From assembly GCA_020912385.1 (NCBI GenBank), contig CP087219.1, positions 1,054,001 to 1,118,000 on the forward strand: 64,000 bases of DNA. Direction: 5' to 3'. Under the pieces are notes generated by a model, which saw only the letters and a list, made by a program, of their open reading frames with translations, did not search any database and was not told the DNA's origin. This stretch comes from Neofusicoccum parvum (Eukaryota; Ascomycota; Dothideomycetes; Botryosphaeriales; Botryosphaeriaceae). Both the position numbers and the translations under genes were made by a program. Below are positions 23,532 through 36,453 of this stretch, piece by piece; position 1 is the stretch's first letter; every line of letters begins with the position of its first letter.

Positions 23532-24670
23532 GGCGCAGAGCGGCGGGCGGCGGGCGGACGGCGGGGGGCTGTCTGGCACGCTGGAGAGGAGGAGCGCGGC
23601 AGGCGCGGCGAGGGGGCGGTGGAGGCCTGGCGCAGAGGGTTGCCCGAGCAGCGGCGGCGCTCTGGTTGCAGACGGAGGAGGCGCGCCGGGGGCATGGGCT
23701 GGAGGGCGCGTTTGGTGTATTGCCTGGGCGCGGCTAGTGCCCTGGGCGGCGGGCGTTTATATAGTGTTGCGCTGGAGAGAGAGGGAGAGTCTCGTCGGAC
23801 CCACCGCCTGCTTTTGCCATGAGCGCTGCTGGAGGGCAGCAGTATAGCAACACCGCGCAAGGGTGATATCAAATCGTCGCGTGTCCCCGTCGCCGCGCTC
23901 CATGAGTCCAGGCCGCGGCTCCAATTGGGCGCGCGGCCCCGCCACATGTTCCTTGCGTCAATCTGCCCGGCTGGCTCGCTCGCGGCCTGCTCGGCCAGCC
24001 TGCCCTCGCACGGCAGGCGGGCAGCTGCACGCAGCGGCGCGGGCGCTGTGCTGAAAATAGAGCGGCAGCGCGTTGGGGGCCGCACGCGCGATGCCACCTG
24101 ACGCGCTGCCGCCAGGAACAAGGGAGCCACAGGCCGCTGCCCCAGACGACCCGGAGCGCTGGATGGCATCTGCCGGCGTGTGGCTGCGAGCTCAGACGGA
24201 GGCGCCGAACGCCGCCGGGCGCGCTCCGCCTGGCGCTGCGCAGGGCGGAGGCTAGAGCGCTCCACCTCAACCTCACCCGCCGCCCTCCCGCACACATTCC
24301 TTTTGCGGTGCGTGCTGGCCTCTGCCAGCGCCCGTATACGAGTACCTGCTGCAGTGGAGCCGGGCCAATACGCAGCATGCAGAGCGGCCTCTTCAGCCGC
24401 CACGGCCGCGCGCTGAGTCGCCGCGAGCTGAGCGCGCCCGCAGCCGCCACGGCCCATGGCCTCTGCCCCGCTGGACGTCGTGCGCTTTCCGCCGACCTGG
24501 GGCGGCGCGAAGCGAAGTGCGTCATCCCGAAATGCTTGGAAAACACCCCTCGATCGCTCCCGCAGCGCCCTGTACCACGACACCAACTTTATTCTGAGCC
24601 CGTCCCGCCCCAAGACATCTGCTCGCCAATCTGGCCGACTTGAAATCTCACCCTGCATCGTCCCGCAGCC
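23532..24670. other. Divergent promoter region
   Basis: 1.14 kb of very GC-rich sequence between divergent genes. A TATATA-type element at 23758-23764 may serve the minus-strand gene. Long open frames on both strands here reflect base composition; no gene is supported. Confidence 0.5.
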
Positions 24671-24714
24671 ATGGCCCACCACGCCTTCTCGCTGACCTCG
24701 CGCGTCAAGGCACG

Positions 24715-24750
<36 letters not shown>

Positions 24751-26052
24751 CGCCCCAATCGCACCTGCGCCGCCCGGCTGACCTCATCCTGCCGCCAGCT
24801 TGCCAATGGCCTCTCCATGCCGCAGATCCACCTTGGGGTGTACCTGACCCAGGGCAAAGAATGCTCGCAGGCCGTCCTGTGGGCCCTCGAGGTATGCATG
24901 TCCCTCTTCCAGTTTGAGTCTGCGTGCAGCGGGCCGTGCTCGGCGTCCCGCCACCCGCCGCCAACGCCTGGCTGTTCGTTCTGCGAGGCATCCAGACGGC
25001 AGCCAGCTGGCCCGCCCGTTGCTCGGGTTTCCACACGCTACATGCTGACAGGCGTAGGCCGGTTACCGCGCGTAAGTTTCCCAGATACTCCGTTCCAGAT
25101 GTCCACCAGCCGACCACGACGGCGCCAGCATCGACTCAGCGCAGATGTATCACAACGAGCGCGAGGTTGGACAGGCTGTCAAGCAGTTCCTCGCAGGCCC
25201 CGGGAATGCGCAGGGGCTGACGCGTGAGGACATTCACTTCACCACGAAGCTTGCGTCTAACACGTCGTACGATGCTGCGCGGCGGTCTATCAAGCAGTCG
25301 CTGAAAGCGTGCGACCTGGGCTACATCGACCTGTTCCTTCTGCACAGCCCGTACGGCGGCAGCCAGGCAAGGCTCGAATGTTGGCGGGCAGTGGAAGATG
25401 CAATTGCCGACGGTGAGATCAAAACTGGAGGTGTGAGTAATTACGGCGTCAAGCACCTCCAAGAGCTGCTCGACTCCAAGCCCCGCATCCACCCCGCTGT
25501 CAACCAAATTGAGGTGCATCCGTTCAACACCCGCACCGACATCACCATGTTCTGCCAGCAGAACAACATTGTGGTTGAGGCGTATGCGCCGCTTGCGCGC
25601 GCGCTCCGGATGAAGAACCCGACGGTCGTGTCGTTGTCGAAGAAGTACTCTTGCACGCCGGCGCAGCTGCTCGTTCGCTGGAGCCTGCAGCACGGCTACG
25701 TGCCTCTGCCCAAGAGCGTCAAGAGGGCGCGCATTGTCGAGAATGCCGAGGTTGGGGAGTTCGAGGTGGGAGGAGAGGACATGGAGGCGTTGGACAGCCT
25801 CGACGAACACCTGGTGACTGGTAAGTGCTCTCCACCGTCCCACAGACAGAATGAAGGTCGCGCGGCAGCGGCGAAGTCGGCGCGAAGTGCCATGGTTCCC
25901 CACGCTCTCCTCCGGACAATATTCGTGCTCCGCAGCGGGCGCTGGGTGTTGAGGCTGGAGAGGGAAGCGCGGTGCGGCCGACGCCCACGCGGCGGCCTAC
26001 GTCGCGTAATACGCTGACGAGTGTAGATTGGGACCCGACGGACTGCCCGTGA
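24671..26052 (+). CDS. Aldo-keto reductase
   Basis: NADPH-dependent carbonyl reductase of the AKR superfamily, short (287 aa) type resembling AKR3/AKR5 enzymes. Five exons: 24671-24709, 24799-24891, 25058-25071 (14 nt), 25129-25820 and 26027-26052. The expected catalytic tetrad is present: Asp51, Tyr56 ([11 protein letters not shown]), Lys89 (TTKLAS) and His121 (LLHSPY). Cofactor-binding [13 protein letters not shown] and the C-terminal DWDPTD agree. Exon 3 encodes only AGYR and is needed to restore this AKR signature. Intron 1 (24710-24798) is a GC-AG intron containing a 35-C homopolymer. The last intron (25821-26026) is 206 nt. Substrate cannot be told from sequence. Confidence 0.88.
24715..24749 (+). 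repeat. Poly-C homopolymer, 35 nt, inside an intron
   Basis: Thirty-five consecutive C residues starting 5 nt inside intron 1 of the aldo-keto reductase gene. The sense transcript would carry an uninterrupted C tract and the template strand a G tract. Confidence 0.95.
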
Positions 26053-26952
26053 GGAGGCAGGGCGCCGAAGTCGCGGGGCGGACGGTGGTGTCTTGGGTGG
26101 TCGCGCAGCGGAAGGGTTGATTATTTCCGGAGCGGGCGGGGCAGCGCTGCCGTTACCGGAGGCCCGGGGGAATTGGGGCAGCTGGCAGGGTCCGCGGTGG
26201 GGTGGGCGCCCACGGAGAAGCGAGGCCGGGCACATTTGTATGACAGCGCAGAAATACGTCCACGCCTGCGCGCGCCGCAGAATTTGCAACAGGCTCGCGT
26301 GACGCTCGGCGCCGGCGCCGGCGGTGTCGTGCAGCAGCGCGCAGGTGGGGCAGCCCGTCGGCGCAGCGACTCCGGGCGTACCCTGCCCGGCCCGGGGCTT
26401 TTCTCTGGCGTCGCGCGCTCGCCTTCCGCCCTAGCCAGGCGCGCCTCAACTGCCCAGCAAACTGTAACGTAACCGCCTATTCCCAGAACCGCCCAGCACC
26501 ACGGGCTCGCTGGCCGATGACGGGCCAAAATGAGAGCCATAAATCTGCACGGCCAATCGCCGTCGCGCTTCTTATCTGCATCTCCTTCGCCCTCGCGATA
26601 CTCGAAGTCGCAGACGGCCCCCGTCGTCCCGCATCTGATCTCGCGGGTCTGATCGGATTCGTCGCCAGGAAGCTTCGCTCTAGCCAATGGCAGCCTGCAC
26701 AACCAGAGCTTCTGGTGGCTCGATGGGCCTCTACCGCGCTCTCCCACGCCGTCGCCCGCCTGGACGCGCCCTGTGACGTCCGTCCGCGGGAGCAGCTACG
26801 CTTTTCTTTTCGTCCCGAGCTCCAGCTCCGTCCTGCTCATAAATAATCTGCCAGAGCTCCTCCGTTGGCGCTTCCCGACCTTCTTCTCTGTCCCTCTCTG
26901 CTGCTCCTCGAACTCGCCCCGCTCCCACAATCCCAATTCAAACACCGCCAGA
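26053..26952. other. Intergenic region, gdhA promoter
   Basis: 0.9 kb. The proximal half carries the CCAAT and GATA sites annotated separately and a CATAAATA element about 110 nt before the gdhA start. A pyrimidine-rich leader precedes the ATG. No other gene. Confidence 0.55.
26553..26688 (+). promoter_or_regulatory. CCAAT and GATA sites upstream of gdhA
   Basis: CCAAT at 26553-26557 and 26684-26688, with AGATAA on the minus strand at 26572-26577. These match the binding sites of the CCAAT complex (AnCF/Hap) and the nitrogen regulator AreA (HGATAR), both known to control NADP-glutamate dehydrogenase in aspergilli. Short motifs, so function is inferred. Confidence 0.35.
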
Positions 26953-28434
<1,482 letters not shown>

Positions 28435-29821
28435 GCTGTCTTGGAACAAAAAAGAAAGCGTTAGAGGAAGAAGGGATTTCGACGAAACTTTCATTTTATC
28501 TTTGGGCGGCACTTTGGGGAAAACCAGGAGTTTGTATATACCATGATTCCGGGACGAAATGAATTTCTTTGATGACAGCATCCTTTTCCCCCGCATCGTC
28601 GAGCTTTTCTCGGAGCTGTGCTCTCTTGTTGCCTGTGAAGCTACCAGGGACAAATACTCGTACATGAGGCCGTGAGTGGGATGCTACGTGCACGTGTACG
28701 CAGCAGAAACACAAGCAAGATTGACATTATTCGCGCTGAAAGAGCGTCTGCAAGGATTGGAATCCTGGATTGTCGGAGCGACACAGCGATAAGGGCCCAG
28801 TCTCACTTGAATCGTGTTTTAGAGCTCGCGGTGACGTCGATGTGCATCGATTAAAGATCGTATGTCATCGGCTCCGCGGGGAAGCTGCGCAGCTGGGGTA
28901 AATGCTTTGGGCGGCCTTGATAACGGCAATTGGTCGAGAGCGCTATCTGACGCTTATGTACGGATTACGGATAGTACTACTCGGCCCGCAGGTTTTCCAG
29001 AGCCAGCCCACGTGACTCGTTGAGGCACGAGCCAGTTTCGGGCCTTTGCCGACTCGCCGACACGCCGACCGGTTGGTGCAAAAGTCAATTTTCTCTTCGC
29101 TGGTTGCTTCCTCCAAACTTCAACAGCACTACTCCGACCAGCTACCGCACCAACTGCGTCCGGCCGCTCCACGCTACACGGTCTTGCTCAATGATAGGCA
29201 AGCGCAATGCAGCGTGGTCGCAGCTCTCACGCTCGGCTGCCCACAACTGCCACCGTCGCCTGCAGACTCCACCAGTCAGCGGCGTGTACCTGTACCTCGA
29301 CGCACACCTATGCCTCTGCTGCAGGAGTCAGCAAGAACTTCGCGTGACACCAACACAATGGCGCTTTCGAAGACTCGGCGATCTTGATCTCCCCACGGTC
29401 ACGAGTTCAAAAAGAACGCCAAGAGCAAAGCCAGAGGCCTGCCTCCAATGGGGGTCTCTTCTCACTTCGTGTTGCAGTTTCTGAGTCCTTCGTGGCGAGG
29501 AAGATATTGCGTCAATCTGATGAGAGACATGCTTGGTGCGGATTTGAAGAGCGTTCACGACGAGCATCTCACAACTGCTCAAGCGCATCGTACGCTTTGA
29601 TCGCTGCTGGGAAACGTACGACAGCCTGGTTTCACATCGTCATCAATATAAGACACAGGCGTGTGAATGTAAGCTTGCCATGGCTTTTGCGGCCTCTGCT
29701 GCCCAAGTAAGAGCCCCGCACGTCGGTGTCTCCGTGCAGATTAGCCAATCGGACAGTAATGGTCCTGATTTACGAATTGTATTCATGACTTTTCCCGGCT
29801 CGCGTGGTGGTCACGACCCGG
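28435..29821. other. Convergent 3' intergenic region
   Basis: 1.39 kb between gdhA (+) and GET1 (-). It contains several short open frames without domains or convincing splice structure. I see no supported gene, RNA or repeat. Confidence 0.5.
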
Positions 29822-30575
29822 TTATGACTCTTTCTTCCCCGCTCCGGCTGCGGGAACAGGTGCCTCCTCAACCCTCTCCTTGTTCGCCGTCCTCCCGGTT
29901 ATTAAGGCGTACAATGCTACCAGTGCCTCGCTCACCAGCGAGATGACGCTCGCACAGGCAATGCCCCAAATCTGAATGCTCACGCTGCCCGTCGGGGCCT
30001 TAGGGAAGGCCAGGACCCATTCCACATAACCAGGAAACCAGCCCTGGGGAATCCAGAAGAGGGGTTGCTTCGAGTACCACAGCTGCAGGAAGAAGCGCAG
30101 ACCGTTTGTGGCGAGCCAGCGAATGGAGGCGACAGTCGTGTCGAACTTGGTGCGGGCGGAGCGGATAGCAGAGTCTAGCAAATGGAGGGGAGCTGTCAGC
30201 TCAAAGGCGGTAGGCGGAGCATGGGGAGATTTACCGCTCTTCTGGAACTCGGCGTAGATCTTGTCGTGAGCGCGACGCAGCTTTGCCCACCTGGCGAAGT
30301 CGTCCTGGGCGCTGACGCCGTTCATCTCTTGCTTCAGGCGCAACACCTCACGCTTGAGGTTGCCCTGCTCGCGCGCGGCCTTGCTTGTCGGCGTGGGGAG
30401 CTTGTTGTACAAGGCCCATAGCTATTCGGCGCGGATCGTCAGTGTCATTGTCCGGCCGTGGCTGCGGCAAGGTGGGAAACATGCGCACCAGCTCGTTGAG
30501 GGCAGCGGCGGGGACGGAGTTTATCAGGTGGGTGACGAGGCTGACGGTGAAGACGATCAGCAGGAGGGACGCCAT
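29822..30575 (-). CDS. GET1: Guided entry of tail-anchored proteins factor Get1
   Basis: ER membrane receptor subunit that docks Get3 and inserts tail-anchored proteins. Three exons (30575-30489, 30421-30235, 30174-29822; introns 30422-30488 and 30175-30234) give 208 aa. N-terminal transmembrane helix (MASLLLIVFTVSLVTHLIN), then a cytosolic coiled coil (KREVLRLKQEMNGVSAQDDFARWAKLRRAHDK), and two C-terminal membrane helices around WLATNGLRFFLQLW and IWGIACASVISLVSEALVAL. Splicing creates the family segment LLWALYNKLP. The gene is divergent from the PTAR1-like gene, with 211 nt between start codons. Confidence 0.93.
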
Positions 30576-30786
30576 GGCGGCGGGCAGAGTCGGTGTTGTT
30601 GGCGCTGCAGCGGGCAGAGTCGGTGTCGGCGCATATGAATACCTGGTGTTTCCCTTCGACTGGTGATCCGTGCTCGCCCCGGCACCTCTGACATCAGCCC
30701 TCCGCCGGGAATAACACCTTGCAGCTCACACCTCCCTCTCCCAGTCCTCGCGCCCGTCGCCGCCGCGCAGTTCCGCCGTCAGTGTG

Positions 30787-31920
30787 ATGGCCATTGCCAG
30801 TGAGCATCCGCACGCGCTGGATCTGAGGCACAAGCTGGCATACGATGCACTGAACGATTTTTTCAGGAAACACGCCGAGGACGTGGTCGAGATCGAGGTG
30901 CTGCCGCCTGCGATAACGCCTCCCGACGGCTCCCTCGTCCTGGAGGACGGCCTCTGTGTCGGTGTACCCAAAAAAGTCCTTGCTGCTGCGTTCATCGCCG
31001 CCTGTTCCATCTTCTTTCAGAAACGAGACGACTCCGATGAGGCTGCCGTGCAAGCCGCTCTTGACGCGACGAAGGTCATTCTCCTCTTCGACACAGAGCA
31101 CCTGACGGCCGCAAATTTCCGGAGACGGCAGCTCCACTGCTTCTCGTCCCACTTCGACGGGGAGCTCAACCATGCACGGCCTCTCTATCTGGAGCTCAAT
31201 TTCCTGGACAGCATTCTCACCTCTCCCCTTCACCGGCAATCCAAGTCTCCAACCCTGTGGAACTACAGGAGTTGGATCATGGAGGTCTTTGACCCTTGGA
31301 TATGCATGTGCCGCGGAACTATTCATGATAGAGACGCCGTCTCCCCCTCAGCGAATTTTGCTCGCGAGCTGAATGTGGTGCTCAGGTCTGGGCAGCGGCA
31401 TCCAAAAAATTATTACGCTTGGCAATACGCTAGGCAGCTCATCTTAAATGCTGTCGGCGGGCAGCTCATCGAGGGGGACTTGCCGTTACCGAAGCGGCTG
31501 GATCATCTTCAATCACCCTCGGAAAACTTGATCTTGAAGCAGTCAGTACAAACCGTGCATGATTGGTGCCTCCGCAACCCAAGCGATATATCAGCCTGGA
31601 CGTTCCTCGGATTCCTTCTGCTGCGGTGTCCGCAGGATAAGCAGCATGTTCGGCAGGTTGTCGACAAGACTCTCGAGATTGCGCACGATTTTCGCTGGGC
31701 ACACGAGTCAATCTGGGTGTTCCTGCGAACTGTCATTGCGGACACGAGACTCATCTCTAAACCGGATCGCGAGAAGTATGTACAAGAAATAACAAGGGAA
31801 TGCGGAGGGAATGGAAGCCCGTCGTCCAAGGCTGATATCGCCCTAACCGGAACGCCTCATCCCGCCATTAACACCCTGCACTGGATACGCCAATACACAA
31901 GCCCTCGCAGCACGGATTAA
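30787..31920 (+). CDS. Protein prenyltransferase alpha-subunit repeat protein (PTAR1/Ecm9-like)
   Basis: Intronless, 377 aa. It contains PPTA-type helical repeats, best seen in LWNYRSWIMEVF, NYYAWQYARQLIL and SAWTFLGFLLL. Repeats of this kind make up farnesyl and geranylgeranyl transferase alpha subunits; proteins with few degenerate repeats and this size resemble animal PTAR1 and yeast Ecm9. PTAR1 acts as the alpha subunit of geranylgeranyltransferase type III in animals, so a role in Ykt6 prenylation is possible but inferred. The ATG at 30787 begins the conserved region. The stop codon lies 49 nt from the stop of the next convergent gene. Confidence 0.78.
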   Translation: MAIASEHPHALDLRHKLAYDALNDFFRKHAEDVVEIEVLPPAITPPDGSLVLEDGLCVGVPKKVLAAAFIAACSIFFQKRDDSDEAAVQAALDATKVILLFDTEHLTAANFRRRQLHCFSSHFDGELNHARPLYLELNFLDSILTSPLHRQSKSPTLWNYRSWIMEVFDPWICMCRGTIHDRDAVSPSANFARELNVVLRSGQRHPKNYYAWQYARQLILNAVGGQLIEGDLPLPKRLDHLQSPSENLILKQSVQTVHDWCLRNPSDISAWTFLGFLLLRCPQDKQHVRQVVDKTLEIAHDFRWAHESIWVFLRTVIADTRLISKPDREKYVQEITRECGGNGSPSSKADIALTGTPHPAINTLHWIRQYTSPRSTD

Positions 31921-31969
31921 ACTAAAGAAAACACACCCACGACTCCTCCTTTCCTGCTACTGCCTCAAC

Positions 31970-32100
31970 TCAAACCATATCCGATTGTATCCGCCTCCGT
32001 CCACAACCGTGCCACAGCCAACCTAGCGCACTTCCAATCAAGTGTCCCACGGTCTTGAATGGCGTTGCCAGAATAGTAGAGATGGTGGTCTGTGGCTCCG

Positions 32101-32131
<31 letters not shown>

Positions 32132-32959
32132 TGATTGCAGGTTCCGCTCCGGGATGATGCACAAGACCTGGCTGCGGCCGTTGTCGCCGGTTGTGAGAGT
32201 ACCGACGAACACGACAGCCTTGTTTCCTCCAGCCAAGCGGAAGGGAGCCACCACATCAACCCGAGTCCACTGGTCAACGGGAGGCAGAGTTTCAAGCGGC
32301 GGTACCTCGGAAGACACTGTCTGAACAGGGCGTGCAGGCGGCGATTCTGGCCCGCTGTCGACCTCGGAATCCAGACCGTATTGATCTCCGGGCTGGTATG
32401 TGACCAGACGCCCGGTACGTTCGTTCATATGCTCGATGGATGACGCAGTCAAACGATACAATCCCTTGCTTTGATAGCGAGTGAGTTGCCGCCACTGGAT
32501 TGCGTAGATGTCCTTCGCGTTGATGAAAGACCTAGTAGACATTTGCCTACCATTCTCTAATTCGATGTGTGGATGTCCAAACCGGCCCTCGGTCTCTTCC
32601 GGATGGTATTCGGAGGGCGCAATTGGCAGGTACCAGTTCACCTGGCGCCGCTGCTTGTTCACTTTCATGTTGAACCTTTCTGCCAGGCTCTTGTTGTGGA
32701 AAGAAGTCACCTTTGCTTTGTCAGCCAAGGTGTTGGAAGGTCAAGGCCGTACGGCACTCACAATGTGGAAGTGGACATATTCTCCGTTCCGATCAGCCGG
32801 CCTCGAGCAAATGACCACCGGGTGGTCGAAGGCTTCTTTCAAAATGGCAGGCGTCTGTCCGACAGCGTCCACGGCGCCGAATGGCAATTCATCGAACGGA
32901 GGCAGCCACAGGACTCTGCCGACAACGGCGTCCTTGCTCTTGATTGGTCTGGAGCTCAT
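31970..32959 (-). CDS. Unrecognised fungal protein with polyglutamine tract
   Basis: Two exons (32959-32762, 32710-31970; intron 32711-32761) give 312 aa. The N-terminal 130 residues look like a compact mixed alpha/beta domain: VVGRVLWLPPFDEL, FDHPVVICSRP, VHFHIVTSFHNKSL across the intron, WYLPIAPSEYHPEE, and then ARD-type residues SFINAKDIYAIQWRQL. A Pro/acidic linker, a second short strand-rich segment (DVVAPFRLAGGNKAVVFVG), an 11-residue Gln run and a C-terminal amphipathic or hydrophobic segment (TVGHLIGSALGWLW) follow. No family can be named. The canonical intron and domain-like composition support it as a real gene. Confidence 0.7.
32101..32131 (-). repeat. CAG/CAA trinucleotide repeat (polyGln)
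   Basis: Nearly pure CTG repeat on the + strand with one TTG interruption, read as CAG/CAA codons on the minus strand and giving an 11-residue Gln tract within the gene above. Such repeats often vary in length between strains. Confidence 0.85.
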
Positions 32960-33976
32960 TATGGCTTGATTTTCGTGTCAACCCAGGGGCTTCTTAGGCA
33001 GGGCAAAGGAAAAGACTTGGTGATGCGATGCGGGTACGTGTGTACGTATCCGAGTAGCAGCGCGGTTATATTGCATCCTTCAAGCCTCGAGATCGCTCAG
33101 CGAGACAGGCCTTGAGGCAGTGCGGCAGCCGCCACACAGCTCAGCTGCTGCATGCTGGAGACGGGGGATGCATTGGACAATGAAGAAGCGACAGGCATTC
33201 GAGAAGAGCATCCGTCGAATGGATATTGTCGATTTGCTCCGCCTCGTCCCGCCATCCCGGCTTGCGGATCCGCGCGCGTGTGCGTGAGCATGGACAGCCG
33301 GAGTGTTTGCAAACTGCAGCACAGCCCGTGCGGCACAGATCCCGGCCTGCGCTCAGTCAATTCTGTAGCCTGGGGCTCGTCACGGCGTGCGGTCGGGGAG
33401 CAGCGGGGTTTGGCGCTTGCGTGCGGCGCGGGCCGGCGCGTAGGGATAGGTAGACAGCACCCCGGTGTGGGCTGTCGCTTGTCACCGCCATGGTCAAGTG
33501 TGCCTTGCGCACCGCCACGCGGGAGCACGAGGGCGTGGCTGGCGATGCCATGCTGGAGCAGCGTTGCTTGGACTTCGGACGCACGGCTTGGTGGATCGCA
33601 TGCTCTTCCGCCGATTGCGGTTGCTGTGGTCCGTCGCCAGCCTCAGCCGCCACCACTCCACTTCCACTTCCACAGCACACGGCGTTGCGGCTGAAGATTC
33701 GATAGATCAGCCGCGCGAACACTGCACGCCGCGGGCCCGGCTCCAATGCCGTTCCCGCTCCGCGCCCGGTGCTATCTTCTGAATTCTGCTGCCTGGCGTG
33801 CCGCGCACGAAGCATTGCCTCACAGCCATCCGCCGCTCTGACGCCACCTGGTGCTCGGGCCGTTTCAGGCAACAGCAGCCAGACCGACCACGCTGTTCTA
33901 CAATAACCCGTCCCGCCTCGCGGCTCTTCGTGCCCCGGCTGGACTGCGTACTCCTCCCAATTCCTCCACCTCCAGC
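32960..33976. other. Divergent intergenic region
   Basis: 1.0 kb between two divergent unrecognised genes. GC-rich; a possible coding exon upstream of 33977 cannot be excluded but none is supported. Confidence 0.45.
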
Positions 33977-34870
33977 ATGCTTGTTGTTGAAACCCGCCCC
34001 GTCTACAGCGTTGCCGCGACAGAGCGCAGCTTCGTCCTGGGCGTCATCCGCCTTGAGAAGCGCACCTTCGCCCGCATGCTTGTCGGCAGGACAGCCGGTC
34101 GCCGGCTGCCCACAGAGCTCGCTGCGCTCGTCGAGGACCGTCTTTTCGAGCACTACTGGGCCCAGACGACGGCAAAGTCGTGGGACCGCACCGACGCGCT
34201 GTGGAGGGAAAGACATCCGGCGCTGTATTGGGAAAGATACATGACCGAGGATGCGGTTCGGACGTGGTGCAAGCTCGCGGTAAGTTGGCGTCGCCATCCC
34301 ATCAGCCCGAGCTGACGGCGGTGCCACCAGGAAAGCCTCAACCTCACGCTGGCCGCCCGTGAGGGTCCGCACGACAAGCGTCTCGCCGATGGCCGCGCCG
34401 GCATGAGCCACCCGATAGATAAATTCGTCGTGCACATTGCCCGCACCGGCCGCTACGCCCACGGCGGCGTCGCGCTGCGAGGCTCCTCTATTCTGCACCC
34501 CCCCTCGTCCTCGTCTCCCGACCCCTTGAACGCAACCGCTTCTACGGAGCCTTTCGCTGCAGAGGACCTCGCCGTCACTCGTCTCCGCAGCGGCATCTGC
34601 AGCATGGCCGTAGACGCCGGCCGCGGGACCTGCAACGCGTCCTTCGTGCCCGGCGATGGCGGTGCGCACATGGTGGGGAGTGACCGGGAGGAGAGGTTTC
34701 TGGAAGTGGACGGGTTTGAGGAGGAGGTCAAGGCGTGGGACGATTCAGCGGTGAAGAAGTGCGCTGCGGTGTTGGGGTTGCAGATGGTGGGTGGAAGGCA
34801 CGGAGAGGCAGATGCGCTGAAACCGAGGCTACGAATCGTGCAGAGCTTTGCGTCAGATACGATGGGCTGA
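33977..34870 (+). CDS. Unrecognised protein, 280 aa
   Basis: Two exons (33977-34279, 34331-34870; intron 34280-34330 with GTAAGT donor and CAG acceptor, phase 0). The N-terminal half is Arg/Trp-rich and helical (ERSFVLGVIRLEKRTFARML, ALVEDRLFEHYWAQTTAKSW, RHPALYWERYM); the C-terminal half is Gly/Ser-rich with an acidic helix (VDGFEEEVKAWDD). No signal peptide, membrane segment or known motif. The frame is also open upstream of the ATG but lacks an earlier ATG. I do not recognise the family. Confidence 0.6.
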
Positions 34871-36453
34871 GTTTGAAGAAGTATCAAGGCAGTGGGGTCC
34901 CAAAGGACACGGTATTGCTTAGTAACTGTCCAATGACAACTGCGGCTACTTCAAGAGGTTCCTCATTATGTATGTGCTTCATTACTATTGTTTTTTGAGT
35001 AAGCTATACTCATTGTGCCTGTAAATCAGCACGAAGTGTGCGCAGAGTTTGTCGAAGGTGGCCGTAGTGCGCCTAAGTATTTTGTTCCCCTAGTTATTAG
35101 AGCAATCAGGGGCACGGCAGTGCCTCTTTGTCGAGGACCCATCAGAAGCTGTGCAATACGGGTCAACACAAACATTACTATGTTAAGGGTATAGTAAACC
35201 TTACGACTGCATATCAGACCGGTACAGCACTTGTCTCCATCGGAGCGAGTTCCGTCGGAAGCATAGCACTCGGCTATAAGAAATCAGCCACACGTCTTCT
35301 GTTAATACGCAGCAAGCTTACTCACAGTCACCAGGCTTGCAGTAGCCGCAGATGGGAGACTATTGCTTCTGGGTGATGTAATGAAGAATATTAACGTAGT
35401 CGTTGTTGACTTTGCATTCACCTGGGCGAAAGGTTAGCAAGATCTTCCATAGACACCTTTGGCAAGGTAAAACTACCCGGACGAGGAACGCTTCTACTTT
35501 CTGCAGCAACAAAGGGGACGGCGACAGCAAGGGAGATCATCAAACCTTTGAAGGAAATCTGTCTAAGGCAAGACGAAGTTTTTAGCCTGTATTCATACCA
35601 GTATCTCTAGTCTTGACCCCTTTAACCACTCCAAATTGCTCGAAAAGAGGCTCGTAAATAAAGTCTAGAGTCACGAGCAATTGCTCTGAGAGCCCCGAAC
35701 ACCAAAGCTACGCGGTATCAAGGCCGTTGTACAATATGACAGCTGCTAGGATGCCGTTCCTTTAAAATGATGGAAATTTGCATATGCTTCAATCTATGCT
35801 AACGTCAAGATTAATTGCCGATCGGGCTTGCTTTCTGGCCAGGCCTTACTCTTAGACCTATCTTCGCTTTGATACCATATGTGAAATCAAGGCCTGATGT
35901 CGGAGAGGCGGCATTTAATTCGGACACCTGACCTTCGGAAAGCTCGGCGGGCAAATTCCGACATGCTCAGAAGTACTCGGTGATCCGCGAGACTTCGAGT
36001 CGACATGACAGCAGCAAAGACCAACATCTCGAATCATTAACGTAACCAGGAGACCAGCCATCATCTATCAGGATTTTCTTTCTTTTAGCATAGCGGATGG
36101 CATCGCTCCAAGCATCTGCTAGTGCAGTCCATGACAGGAGTTTGCTTTCATGGTGTTGCAACCCGCTATGCGTTACTTTGACGTCGCTGTGCCGCACACA
36201 CTTCTCACACCCACTGATTCAGAGGAATGAACTGCTCAGTTAAAGTAGTATCGTGATATTGCGCCTATACTGTCTGTCTCGCTAACAGGCAGAAAATGCG
36301 GGTCGAATTATGAATGTATACACACATATTTATCCGTTTTTGTTCCGGTGTACATGACCCGCTAGTGATTCTTCCTCGCCGCACTTGGTCCAACAGGACC
36401 TCTTAAACACTCGTTCGCTGATCGCACCTTCTTTCTAGACGACTGTCCTCGAT
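34871..36453. other. Gene-poor, AT-enriched island
   Basis: 1.58 kb in which GC content falls to roughly 35-48 percent in many 60-base blocks, against about 60 percent in neighbouring genes. Open frames are short and broken. No coding domain, long repeat or terminal repeat could be read by eye. It may be an old, decayed mobile element or simply neutral intergenic DNA. Confidence 0.55.

Noticed and set aside
23426..25117. 563-codon minus-strand frame crossing two genes, an intergenic region and the C tract
   Set aside because: It reads the C tract as polyglycine and starts and ends inside unrelated genes; no motif.
34871..36453. tRNA or 5S rRNA gene in the AT-enriched island
   Set aside because: I looked for a B-box (GGTTCRANYCC) and paired stems and found none convincing on either strand.
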